This document shows, piece after piece, positions 44,156-56,870 of a stretch of DNA of 64,000 nucleotides. The notes beneath the pieces were generated by a model, which was not told the DNA's origin, searched no databases, and saw only the letters and a list, made by a program, of their open reading frames with translations. The stretch's first letter is position 1; every line of letters begins with the position of its first letter. Source of the DNA: Pseudopithomyces maydicus (taxonomy: Eukaryota > Ascomycota > Dothideomycetes > Pleosporales > Didymosphaeriaceae); assembly GCA_026873275.1 (NCBI GenBank), contig JANTUC010000008.1, forward strand, positions 1,899,068 to 1,963,067, written 5' to 3'. Both the position numbers and the translations under genes were made by a program.

Positions 44156-46586
44156 ATGGGCCGCCTGGCACGCATGCTGTATCTGGCCCTCCTAGCCGTC
44201 CTAGCTGCAGCCAGTCACATCGACAGTCCTTCCGGCCATCGTATCGTTCACAAACACTACAAACGCTACATACACGAAGACTATCCGCACGACTACAAGT
44301 ACCCGGGCGGCTTGAACCTCTGCGACGACCCCCGAGAAGATTTCATTTGCTACAACGAACAGAACCCAGACTCATGTATATGCCGAAAGCCTTTGGATCG
44401 CACGCAGCGCAGGGAATACAATGCGAGGCAGCGCAGTTTTATCGAATGGTCAAGATCCCAGAGTATGGAACAGACGGCTAAAGAGTTTGTCGCAGAATAT
44501 CCCCACACGCACGAGAGATGGTATTTCTATTATTCGTCGCGGGCAGGTCAGGACCTCTGGCGGGCAGTGTCGAGGTATGAAACTGCGCAGGTCAAGTTCG
44601 AAGAACTCATGTTGTATTCCCCGAGGCGTACCCTGATTTTCACATGCCGAAAGTATGGAATATTTCAAGCGACGTAAGTGTCAAGTCGGAATTACAGGCT
44701 TTCAGGAAGAATAGAACGGCAGGTGTCAAGACTGGTAATTCTACCTCTAAGGATTATCAGAGCAATAGCACCGTCGCGAAGTTGCCACATCGTAATAGTA
44801 CCTCTAAGGGGCACCCGTCCGATGGCAAAGTTCAAATTCCCGGGACAGACAAATGGGTCAAGGCGAATGTCACTGCCGAACGTCTCGAAGAACTCGCATT
44901 CTTAGTCCCTAAAGCTGAAGCTGCCGGACGTCTTTTCGACAAAGTGCGCGATGAAGAGAAGAAATTCGATAAAGAGCTCCAGGCGTGGCTGAAAAACGAT
45001 TGGTTGAAGTATGAGGAGCAGGAAATAAAATTTTCCGAGGACTGGATTCGGAAACAGGATGAAGACGAGAAGAAGAGAAAGGACGAAGAGAAGAGACGGA
45101 ATCTCTGCGGCGACAAAGACAACAGCGTCACGTTCAAGACCACCGAACAGGCACGTGAGCACATGGACACCAACAGCTACATCTGGGAGATAGACGAGTT
45201 CATTGATAGTTTGTCAAAGGATAAAATGTCGTCGGGTGGTACGTACTTGTTCGATTCCTCCCCTGCTACCCGTAGTGCCCAAACATATTTCTTTTTCCCC
45301 TTGGCTGATTGTTCCGCTGATGTAGGAAACACACGTGCTGAACTACCCTGGCCTGAGCAGTACGCCGTCGAGTATAACTGGACGCAGGTCAATACTGTCA
45401 GGGATCATCACTTTGACAGCTGCCGAAGCTTGAACTTACCGTGCTCGCTTTTTCCCCCGTCTAACGGACAGTATGATTGCGCGTGGTTCTGGAATGGGAG
45501 CCAGAAGTCTGGCGGAAAGGTTGGCTATTGGGTGTTTCGCGTCATCGAAGGCGTTAACCACAAACTTACGCTTTTCTCCGACACTTTGACGAGAGATACT
45601 TTGAACACGTTCCTTGATCTGGGCAAGCTCAACGATGACTTCGATCCTCCGCCACCAACCGAGGATCCCGCCTGGAAATGGTGCGTATTCGCTCTAGCAT
45701 CTTTGTACGTAAGGCACCACAACTGACGAGCTCGTACAGGTTTAAATTCGCCTTTGGTACCGTTACCCAGTTTCTCCCTGGGCCCAAACTCGTGGTAAGT
45801 TCGGGTTGCTCTCTCCGTCTGGCAAGACCAGCTATGGACGTAACTGACACATTATTTTTTTGCCGCGCGCATCAGGGCGAGAGCGGAGCCGAAAACTTGG
45901 AAAAAGCTGCCGAGCTGTTCAACGTCATAATTGATGCCTTCGACACTATCTCCGAAGAAGTCAAAAACGCAAATACAGCCTCCCCAATCACTAGCGCCGA
46001 CCTCGGCGTCGCCCTCGGCGACATCTTCACCTCCCTATCCAACGGCCTACTGAACAACTTGGAGACCGCCCTCGGGAAATCAGAGCAAGTCGAAAACTGG
46101 GACAAACTTCGTTCCTCCCCATCCTCCAACATGAAAACACCAATTGGAAGATTCCTCGACAACCCTATCTGGCTCCTCGAAAATGATGCAGATGTGCTCC
46201 AGAACGCTATGGCTGCAGCAGCGACTAATGTGCAGCACAAGCTCATCGACGCCAAACTGCGCAGTGAAAATTACTACCTCACTGTAGATACGCGGCATTG
46301 GGCTAACTGCGACCCCAAAGGCGCCTTACACATAGACTACGACGGCAGCTCGACTTGCTTTCAACTCTACCAGATATCAGGGTGGAATTATAAGCATGAC
46401 GAGCCCAAGCCTGCGACGGACGATTTCTACGATATGATGGCAAAGTATGGGCTTGAAGGTGACACTCTTAAGGGATACTATAAGAAAATTCTCGAGTGCT
46501 ATAAGGAGAAAGGAGGGGACGGAGAACTGGATGAAGATGACGCAGTTGTGCCAGGAGGGGCCTCGCCGGTGTGCTTTTTGGACTGA
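44156..46586 (+). CDS. Large secreted coiled-coil protein beside the AT-rich block, one frame break
   Basis: The start MGRLARMLYLALLAVLAAAS is a signal peptide. Frame 1 runs to about 44625 (Cys-containing domain, GGLNLCDDPREDF, CICRKPL). The coding sense continues one base out of frame (PEAYPDFHMPKVWN) at a TTCCCC run near 44622-44629. After Asn-glycosylation-rich sequence comes a charged coiled coil (KKFDKELQAWLKNDWLKY and onward), then a Cys/Trp-rich domain (CAWFWNGSQKSGGKVGYW). Introns 45681-45739 and 45795-45875 join in frame to 45740-45794 and 45876-46586, which hold helices and HWANCDPKGALH. A 32-nt GTAAGT...CAG segment at 44674-44705 could restore the frame but is too short for a normal intron. 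The total is roughly 750 aa. The family is not recognised. A secreted gene against a RIP block is a classic effector setting, but a role is only inferred. Confidence 0.65.
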
Positions 46587-46869
46587 GAACGGCGAAAATT
46601 AATTATGGGAGTGGGTGTCAGACAGGCGCTTTTGGTCGGCAGTATAATTGTGAGCATTGGAGCTCTGAAATGCTCTAGGTCTTTATTACTCCGCAGCGGT
46701 AGGTGAGCATGAGAATAGAATTGGTATATTACTACTTTAGTCCTTAAAATATTATAAAATGTGTGCATATATTAATATACGTGAGAGAGATAAAGATTCT
46801 TTATATAATAATTGGAGTTCTTCCTATTACTATTAAAAGATCCCAGATTAAGTTAATCTAACTTAAGTG

Positions 46870-46936
46870 AGCGCTTAATCTGAACGCTTAATCTAGAATT
46901 TTAAAATTTAAGAATAATTCAACTAGATTAAGCGCT
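46870..46936. repeat. 12-bp inverted repeat at the border of the AT-rich block
   Basis: AGCGCTTAATCT at 46870-46881 is matched in inverted orientation by AGATTAAGCGCT at 46925-46936. A further CGCTTAATCT unit lies between them. It sits where composition changes from genic to AT-rich. Confidence 0.6.
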
Positions 46937-47151
46937 ATTAAGATATAAATTTTATAAATAAAAAGATATAAAGAAATAGATATAAATAGACCTTTAAAGC
47001 GTTTAATATTATTAAGTTTTAGTCTAGATATTGAATTAATTAGATTTAACCCTAAGTAAAGTATAACTTAATGGAAAATTAAGATATTCTACTTATTTTT
47101 AAACCAAAATTTAGTGTTATAGTTAGAATATAAATAAAAATCATTATTATT

Positions 47152-47350
47152 TATTAAGACCACAAGAATAGCTAGTTCTAGAAATTAAGATTAGTTTTTG
47201 GGTAAGAGTAATTTATAAAGAGAGAAGTGTTATTAACCATATAAGTAAATTAATAGGGTAGTTAGTATAAATATAATATATATTACTAAATCAATAATAA
47301 GGGCTAAGTGAATTCAAATAATAGATTAATAAATAAGTTAAATATAAGTA
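47152..47350 (+). repeat. Direct repeat S, copy 1
   Basis: About 200 bases that align nearly without gaps to 49557-49753 in the same orientation. Differences are mostly C/T or G/A. Copy 2 keeps more C and G (for example GGCAGGAGCAACTC against GGTAAGAGTAATTT here). Confidence 0.6.
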
Positions 47351-48943
47351 TTTATAAGGAAACTCGGGTTTCTATATACTTAAGTTAATTAGTGGGACTA
47401 ATTAACTAACTATACTAATTAGTCTTTACTTAGTAATTAGTGTATAAACTGCTTAGTATACTTAGTATATTGAAATTACTAATTATATTAATTAAATTAT
47501 ATAATTATATAATTATATAACCCGCTCTAAGCCTCTTATTATATATAAAATTTATACTATGCCATAATTATTTATAAATTTTAATATTATCTCCCTTTTT
47601 CTAGGATCTACCCTTAAATTCATTATAATTACTATACTATAACTAAATTATAGAAATTATAATAAGGGTAATAAGGACTAGTGGGAAGGAAGTGTAAGTA
47701 GTAATTATATTTATTATAATAATTTACTAGATTATAATTTTCAATTTTAATTAAGATTTACAGGTTCCATAAAATTCTAATAATTAATATAATAAGCGAT
47801 TATTTAATTAATTATAAAGTATATATAAAAGATTTATTTATAAGAAACTATTTTAATTAATAACTATTAATATTCTAGTACTAAACACTATAGCAGATAA
47901 TTATTTAATATAATTAGTATAAATAATTATATATTATTTATAAAAAGCTTATAGAGCTCTACCACTTTTATTAACTAGTTTATACCTTTATAAGGCTCTA
48001 GTATCTTCTTTATATTATTACCTAAGTCTTTCTTCTTTTTTTTATCTTTTTATCTCTACCCTCAGCTTTTATATCCTTTATTATTTAGTATTTTTTATTA
48101 TTTAAAATTATTTTTATAATCCTGAGCTTATCTATTCTATAATTATAGTTACTTATACTATAGAACTCTATTTATATTAGAATAAGTATAAGTATAAGCT
48201 TATATTTAATCTACTAAAATTAAGAGCTATTTTAAATTTAGTATTTAGTATTAGGAGCTGCAATATTATAACTATTTTATTATTAATTTTTAGTTTTTAA
48301 TATATACTTAAAACTTAGTCTTTTTCTTTTCTTCTAAAGTGGGGAGCTTATTTATATTAACTAATTTATATTATTTAAGAGTTAGTGTACTGGCAAAAGA
48401 AGACTTTATTTTAAAAAATAGAATTAGAAGTGTAAATTTTAAAATTTATAATATTATAGTGTACACTGTAAACAAATTAATATATATATAAAAATTATAT
48501 TAGGCGTTAAAAGAAGCTAGTATTATAAACTCTTTTAAAGTTAAATTAAAAGTATTAAGAATTAATTTAAATAGTTTATAATTTAATATTATTAGGGTAA
48601 TCTACTATAAGACTTTATTTAGATTATTATCTTCTATTGCCCTTTATTATCTATTATTATATAATTTAATTATCTATATTAAACAATAGAGCTAAATATA
48701 AATACTCTAGTATTTTACTATTCTAGTAATTATATAGTAGCGCGAGTTTAAGCCACGCTATAATTATATATATTAAAATAGAAAGTATTTTAAAAGAGCT
48801 AATTATTAGTTATATAATATATAGAGCACATTCCTTTACTACTAAATAGTTATAAAAAGTAACTTTTTTATTAAAAAAAAAGATTATAATTACGGGTTAA
48901 ATACTAAATATAATAAAAATGTATAAAAAAATTATATAACTAG

Positions 48944-48978
48944 ACTTTATAGGCTCTATAATATAGAGCCTATAAAGT
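48944..48978. repeat. Perfect 17-bp palindromic hairpin with one-base loop
   Basis: ACTTTATAGGCTCTATA at 48944-48960 is followed after one base by its exact reverse complement at 48962-48978. A related imperfect half-copy follows at about 48981-49016 (TTTTATAGACTCTAT...AGAGCTATAAAGC). Confidence 0.8.
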
Positions 48979-49556
48979 TTAGTTTTATAGACTCTATATA
49001 ATAGAGCTATAAAGCTAGTTTATATTTATAAGTATATAGTAGCGACTATCTACTTTAAATAATTTTTATTATTAATCCTTAATTTAGTTTTATTCTACCT
49101 TACTTTTGCAGTGAAGATTACTATTAAGTATTTAATAATAATAACCTTATTATATTAATTAATATTTAATTTATATAACTTATGATTACTTATCTACTCC
49201 TTTTAACTTACTATACTTTAATGCGTATACTCTTAATTTATAAAACTATAGAGTATGCCCTATAACATCTTAATAATTATATTTTAAGGATATACTACTA
49301 GTATATACTAAATTTATAATTAATAATAATTCTAATTATTATAAGGGGTTCCTACTTATTTAATTTATATAAGGGTAGGCAGACTTCTTAGGAGTTTTAT
49401 AAATATTTAGTAACTAAGTAATAGTTAGGTAATAAATAATATAAATATTTTTATTTTATTAATAAGAGCAAGATAACTATCTCCTATAAAGATTAATAAT
49501 TTTTAGTTATAAAAAAGAGCTTCAATTTAGTAATAAATAAGTATATAAGAATATAT

Positions 49557-49753
49557 TATTAAGACTATAAAGGTAATTAATTTTAAAAATTAAGGTTAGT
49601 TCTTAGGCAGGAGCAACTCATAAAAAGAGAAGAATTATTAATTATATAAATAAGTTAATAGGGTTGTTAGTATTAGTATTATATATAATACTAAATTAAT
49701 AATAGGGCCTGAGTAAATCTAAACGATAGATTAATAAATAGGTTAAATATAAA
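49557..49753 (+). repeat. Direct repeat S, copy 2
   Basis: The second copy of the ~200-base repeat at 47152-47350, 2.4 kb away in the same orientation. The two could be LTR remnants or dispersed repeats; nothing coding was recognised between them. Confidence 0.6.
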
Positions 49754-51556
49754 TATTAAATATAATACTTATCTTTCTATATATATAGCTAATCCTATAA
49801 ATTCTATAATTTTATATTATTCTATATTTAGTACTTTATAGTACTCTATAATACAGCTTATTATATATTTAGTATATTTTATAATTTAGTGTATAAAATA
49901 TTATAAAATATTATAAATAAAGTGGGGCTAGAGTTTATCTCTTATTATAAGAGGGATTCTTCTTTTATAAAAATAATTACTTATTTTTTAAATTTAAATA
50001 TTATTCTCTTTCTTCTAATATATATTTTTATATATTTTTAATACTATCCCGAAGTACTGTCTATTGTTATTTTATAGAAAATTAGATTAATACTATTAAT
50101 TAAATTACTATAGTGTTATATAAGTATTACGCGAAAAAGGATATTAAGTGTGAAATATTATTATTAAAGACTATATATAAGAATTATTATAAGAATAGAA
50201 TTTCTAAGTATAAATTAGTAGAATTTATTATTTCTAATTTCTTTTAGATCGACTCTAAATTAACTTATTTTAAAAGGTTAAAAGATAATATAATAATAAA
50301 AAAAGAAGTAATAATAGCGGCTCTTTAGACTACTTCTATAAAATATAATTATTTATTAAAATAAAAGAAATTATTAAAAGAGCGTAAGTAGAAACTGCTA
50401 AAAGACTTAATATATTTTATAAATAAAATTAAGTATTTAGAAGATTTAAAGGACTTAAATAATAATATTATTTAATTAAAGAATAATATAATATTTAAGT
50501 TATTAGTTTTAAATTAGGCGGTATATTCTCCCTCTATAAATTTTAACTTACTAAAATCTAGATTATTTATTTTTATCTAATCTTTTACTACTTAAATATA
50601 TTTTAAATTTTTTTAAAGTAATAGTGTTATCCTATTATAGTATTCTTTTAATTTTTATTAATAATTACTTAGGTTACCTTCTAGTTCTTATATATTTTTA
50701 TTATTCGGGTACCCTTTCTATTTAATAAGATACTTATTATTTTTTTATTCTAAAGTATATTATATATTTAAAATATATTTAATTTTAAACTTATTTAATT
50801 TTAAACTTATTTTCTTCCTTAGCTTAGTAATAAAAGGTAGTTTAAATTAGTATTTTTAAGTCTACTAGTTTTAATAATAATATATAAAATACTAAGGATA
50901 TTTTTATGTCTAGTAATAGTTCTAATTTATAGTTTACTAGTAATATTTATTTAGAAATAAAAAATAATTTAATCTTAATATAATTTAATTTTTTATATTT
51001 CTTCTTCTACGTATAAAGATTTTTTATAAATAAATATTTTTTATTCTTCTTCTTTAGCTGAGGTGCCGTTTTTTATTTTTTATTAATATAAGAAAATATT
51101 TATTATTAAGACTTTTTGAGGTTTTCCTATAATTCTTTATATATTTATTTTATAATTTTTATAGTTTTCTCTGCTTCTGCTGTATTAATAACTATTAATA
51201 AAACTTAATTAAAGAGATATAGATACTTTCTATAATTAGTGTAGTATAATATAATTCTAATTATTACTATTTTTTTATTATTATATACCATTTCTACTAA
51301 AGATAGTAATGAAATTTAATTATTTTTCTTTTTATTATAGTAGATGCGTAGATATATTTTTATAGTCTAATTAATATATTCTATTTATTTGTCTATTTAT
51401 AAATAATAAATTATTAATAGCTTTTATTTTATTCTAATAAGTGCTATAAGTATTATTTAGTAGTTTAATATAAAGAGTTTATCTCTAATATTAATAATTA
51501 TTCTTGGTATACTATAGTGTTTTATAAGTCTATTAAGTATATTGTTTTATTGTGTT

Positions 51557-52753
51557 TTATTTTATATTTTTAGAAAGTGACAGCAGAGTAGCTAACTAGA
51601 TAAAAATATATAAATAGTGGAGAAAAAGCTGTTAACCCCTCTTATAATAATTAAAAACGGGCGTATATAAAGGATTATGAAAAAGGTAGTATTAATTAGT
51701 TAAATTATTATTAGGCCAATCCAGTCTTTAATTTTATTCTCTTTAAGTTTATAGTTTCTAGCGTCTTAATACCTTATCTCCTTACTTAATTATTCTCTAG
51801 AGGCTAGGTGTCTTAGTACTTATAATAGACTTATAGCACTAAGGTATCTATATCTCTATTTTTATTTCTATTTTTATTTTTATTTCTATCTCTATCTCTA
51901 TTTCTATTACCGCTATTGCCATACCCGCGAAGATAATATAATATATATATTTAATTACTCTACACTAGGGAACTCTATTAATATATATAAATATTACTAC
52001 TGCCACCTTATATATTATAATTATAATTATAATTACTATAACCGCAACCGCGATTAAGAATTTAACTAAGAATTTAACTAAGAACTTAATTACTAAAGCT
52101 TACCTTCCTACGTATAGAGACACGCTAAAAGACGAGTAAACTTATATATAGGCTTTAGTAAAGGAAGTTATAAAGTGGCTTTTAGGCCTAGCGGTTCTTA
52201 AAGAAGATACTAATTTAGTAAAAAAAGAATATTTAGATACTACGCGTTACTTAATAATCTTAGTTATAGTTATAACTGTAATTAAGGTTATTATAACTAT
52301 AGAAGAAGTAATTAAATTTTATATACTAGTTTAAAATATTATATTTAAGAGCTATCTAAAGCACTATAATATAATTATAAAGTAAATAAATCTGCTAAGG
52401 TATTTTATGCCTAGGTAGATAAGAAAGGAAATAAATAAATATAATTTTAACTTCTTAAATAAATTAATAGGTAAAGCTAATACTATATTTCTAGAAGAGG
52501 TGCTAAAGATAATTATATAATATATATAAAGTACTGCGCGGCTGTCTTTCTTATATTATTAATTAGTTTCTTAATTTATATATAAGCGCCTATATGTTGC
52601 AGATAGTCACGTTTTAATTAGTTTAGTAGTAGGGTCGCATAAGGGAGGCTATATTATAATATAAATAGGTAGATTTAGCTCTGCAATGCCATCTGTCTAT
52701 AAAAAAGTTAATAAAATTATCTAATATATAATGCCGCCCCTAAGGACGATATA
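51557..52753 (+). repeat. LTR-like repeat R, copy 1 (about 1.2 kb)
   Basis: Starts with TTATTTTATATTTTTAGAAAG and ends with CCCCTAAGGACGATATA, both shared with copy 2 at 55667-56870 in the same orientation. GC-bearing patches such as AGCTGTTAACCCCTCTTATA are unchanged between copies. It contains TATCTC/TATTTT simple repeats and tandem AAGAATTTAACT units near 52050-52095. Length and orientation fit a retrotransposon LTR. Confidence 0.65.
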
Positions 52754-55666
52754 CTATTAAATATAAGATATTTTAATTAGTCTATAATTTATTTCTTTTT
52801 ATAGGGTATTATTTTGGCGTATTTTATAAATCTATTTATAATAACTAATCTTATATTATACTTAACTTTTATAGTTAGGTCTATAAATTCTAATAATTCT
52901 ATAATAAAATTTATAGTGATGTCTTCCTATAGTATTATAGGTATTCTAATGGCTTATATTTCTTTATATTTTAAATATATTATATATTTATTTCTTTAAT
53001 AGTCTATACACTTTCTAATATAGTTAGTTATAGTTTCTTTAATTCTTTTAAAGTTATAGTTTTATTAAATTAATTCTATTATTTTACTAATTCCTAGATT
53101 TCTATAAAGAAAATTATTATAATATTATTATATTACCTCCTCTTGCTGCTCCTTTAATATATTTTAATAATTATTATTAATTAATTAAGTTCTATTATAG
53201 GTTTTAGTAATTTATCTTTATTTTTTTAAGAATTACTATATATATTTTAATTTTATTTTTTATAAAATCCTTTCTTCTACTAAGAGTATCTACTTATTTA
53301 TTTTTCTTTTTTAGTATATATAGAATCTTAAATTTATACTATTTAAGGACTTTTAATTATCATGCTTATTATGTTATTAGTTCTTTTATTATTATAAATT
53401 ATAATAGGTTTTTATAATTTATAAAGATTATGAGTTTTAAATATCTATATATATAGATTCTCTAGTGTTTAAGTGCTTTAATAATAGTATATAATTTTTT
53501 ATTATAAATATTATAATATGTTTCTGTGTTAATAAATTTATATAAGTAATAAATAATAAAATACTATTATTTATCTTTTTTATTTTATGTATACTCTAAT
53601 AGCTAAGTTACTTATATTAGTTTTTATATATAGTAGTTTATTACTTTTAAAAGTAACTAAGACTAGTGTACTAATACTTACTTATATTTATTATTTAAAA
53701 GCTTAATTATATTATTTTATTTATTTAAATATTATATCTTTCTTAGTTAGTGCTGTTAAGGATATAGTTATTTTAAAGTAATTCTTAATAAATTATTTAT
53801 TAAATCTATAAAATTCTAGGAATTCTTATATGTCTTCTATAATTTTTAAAATTAATTATATTTATATAGTTTCGATCTTATTTAAGCTTATATTAAAGCC
53901 TTTTATATTAATAATATATTTTAGGAACTCTAGTTTTATAATATAAAATTTATATTTTTTAATTTAATTCTTAAATAGGCTTTCTATAAAGCTTTTAGTA
54001 TAATTTTAATATATTTTATATATTTTTATTTATTCTTTAAGTATATAAGGATATCGTCTAAGTAGATAATTATAAAGATATTAAAATAGTTTTTAAATAT
54101 ATTATTAATTAATTCTTAGAATATTGCTTGTATATTAATTAGTTTAAATAGTATAATTATATATTTAAATAGGTTATATTATAATCTAAATACTATCTTT
54201 TATTCTTGCCCTTTTTTTATTTTAATAAGATAGTATTTATCTTTTAAGTTTATAACTATAAATATCTTGACTCTTAAGAGTTTATTTTATAAATTTAAAA
54301 TATTTAGTAATAGGTATTTATTTTTAATTGTGATATTATTAAGTGCTTAATAATTAATATATAATTATAATTCTCTATTTTTCTTAAGTATAAATATAAA
54401 TGGACTTACTATAAGTAATTTAAATTCTTATATATAATTTTTACTAAAGTTCTTATTAATAAATTTCTTTTCTTATTAGAGTTCTTTTCTTAATTTATTA
54501 TATAATAGTTTAAAGGGTGGCGTTTTCCCTTTTTTTAGGTTAATTATATAATTTTAGAATTAATATTTAAGTAAATTTACTTTCCCTTCCTCTTTCTAAA
54601 ATAAATAACTCTATTTCTTATATTCATTAGGGATATTATGAGTTATATAATTCTTCTTTTTATACTTTTTAATTTAGTAGTTCCTGCTAATATCTACTAA
54701 GAATAATTTTAATTTATTTACTTTTTATTATAAGTTTAAGTTATTAATTATACTTTTATTTATTATTAGTGTTATATAATACGCAGGTTTTAATTATAGT
54801 ATATATTTTTTTCATTCTTTATTAAAAACTCTTTCTTTTTTAGTGTATCTATGAGTTATACTTTTATAACTAGGGAATATTTAAAATTAAATTATATTAA
54901 CTTTTATTTTAGACATTTAGAGTAATGTCACGGGATGGGTCCAAGTAATTTACTTTTAATATTTATAGATTTTAAGTATTGTTATAATCTATTATTATAT
55001 ACTTAATTATTTTAATAATTAATATTTATTCATGATATAGATAGCTAAGAAAATTTTCTTAAATTATTTATAAAGTCTAGCTTATTAAATAGTCTTTTTT
55101 AATATAAAGTTTTCTTAGGCTCCCGAATCTAGTAAAGTCTTAATTTATATTTCTTTATTAAATATTACTAGTAGCTTAATAAGGGCTGCTTAATTAATTA
55201 TTAGTATATTTAATTTTACTATAACTCTATTAAGTCTATATATTAGTTTAAAAAAGACTATTTTTTTCTTACCTACTTACTTCTATTTAAAGAATTTACT
55301 TACCTCTATTATATTAAGTTATTTATTTTTACTAAATCTAAATATGGCCTTAATTTTTATAAATTTTTAATAATTCTTATATAAGCACGTCTACTAATAT
55401 TCTTAAATATATATATTATTAATAATAAGTGTTATTATTATATTTTCTTTTTTAAGATATCTTAAAAAGTATTACTATATTTATTTATTCTAGAGGTATA
55501 TATTATAATTATTAATTTAATAATTAAACTATTCCTATTAGCAGCAAGACTATTTAAAGAGAAATTAATATTCTTTTTTAGCCCTATAGTAAATAGTATA
55601 CTAATTATAATTATATAACTTTTAGTTTAGGTATTTATGCTTAGAATTTTAATAATCTAATATATA
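52754..55666 (-). mobile_element. Ty3/Gypsy retrotransposon relic A (minus strand, truncated)
   Basis: Read on the minus strand, the order is: a linker with KGKTPPF near 54520, reverse transcriptase from about 54400 (FILKKNREL, ALNNITIKN), YLDDILIY at 54041-54070, RNase H, a DTLSRRKDF segment near 53275-53300, and the start of integrase with QEDITINFIIELLEF (about 52873-52925). Stop codons interrupt every part. Integrase ends abruptly at the edge of repeat R copy 1 and no gag is seen, so the element is truncated or interrupted at both ends. Confidence 0.8.
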
Positions 55667-56870
55667 TTATTTTATATTTTTAGAAAGCGGCAGCAGAATA
55701 GCTGACTAAATAAAAATATATATAATAGAAAAAAAGCTGTTAACCCCTCTTATAATAATTGAAAACAGGCGTATATAAAAGGTTATAATTTAAAAAGTAG
55801 TAAAGTTATTAGCCGGATTATTATTAGGCTAATCTAACTATAATAATTTTTTTAAGCTTATAATTTCTGGTATCTTAATACCTTATCTTCTTATTTAATT
55901 ATTCTTTAGAGGCTAGGTATCTTAGTGCTTATAATAGGCCTATAGCTATACTAAGATACCTATATCTCTATCTCTATTTTTATCTTTATCTTTATCTCTA
56001 TCTTTATCTCTATTATTATTACTATTATTATACCCGCGTAATATACGTATTTAATTACTCTACGCTAAAGACTCTGCTAATATATATAAATATTACTACT
56101 ACTACTTTATATATTATAGTCGCAGTGACCGCGACTAAGGATTTAATTAAAGATTTAATTAAGGATTTAACTAAGGATTTAATTAAAGCTTACCTTTCTA
56201 TATATAGGGATATATTAGAGGATAAGTAAACCCGTATATAGATTTTAGTAAAAGAAGTTATAAAGTGGCTTTTAGCCCTAGCAGACCTTAAAGAAGATAT
56301 TAACTTAATAATAAAAGGATATTTAAATACTGCGTGTTATTTAATAAGCTTAATTATAATTATGATTATAACTAAGCTTATTATAATTATAGAAAGTAAT
56401 TAAACTTTATATACTAGTATAATATATTATAATTATAAATTATCTAGAGCACTGTAATATAGCCTTAAAATAAATTAATCTATTAAGGAGCCTAATAGCT
56501 AGGTAGAGGAAAATAGATATAAATAAAAATAATTTTAACTTTTTAAGGGAGTTAATAGGTAGAGAGGGCACTATATTTTTAGGGGAGGTATTAAAGGCGG
56601 TCGTGTAATATTAAGTACTTAGGGTATATAAGCGCATCTTAAGTATAAGATACTAAGCGCTGCCTTTATTATATTTTTTATTTAATAGTAGATTATATGT
56701 AAATATTTATATATTATAGGCAGTTACGTCTCTATTAATTTAGCAATAGAGTTATATAAGGAAAACTCTAGTACTAGAATAAATAAATAGATTTAGCTCT
56801 ATAATACTATCTACTTATAAAAAGTTAATAAAATTATCTAATATATAATGCCGCCCCTAAGGACGATATA
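55667..56870 (+). repeat. LTR-like repeat R, copy 2 (about 1.2 kb)
   Basis: The same boundaries and internal landmarks as copy 1, including tandem AAGGATTTAATT/AAGGATTTAACT units near 56130-56180. It lies immediately upstream of plus-strand Gypsy relic B and may be its 5' LTR. Confidence 0.65.

Noticed and set aside
44674..44705. 32-nt GTAAGT...CAG segment as an intron in the secreted protein
   Set aside because: It is too short for a fungal intron, and the coding sense of the following frame already resumes upstream at PEAYPDF, so an indel near 44622 explains the break better.
52814..52999. 61-codon plus-strand frame in the AT-rich block
   Set aside because: It is the antisense of the integrase start of Gypsy relic A and is Ile/Leu/Tyr-rich only because of AT bias.
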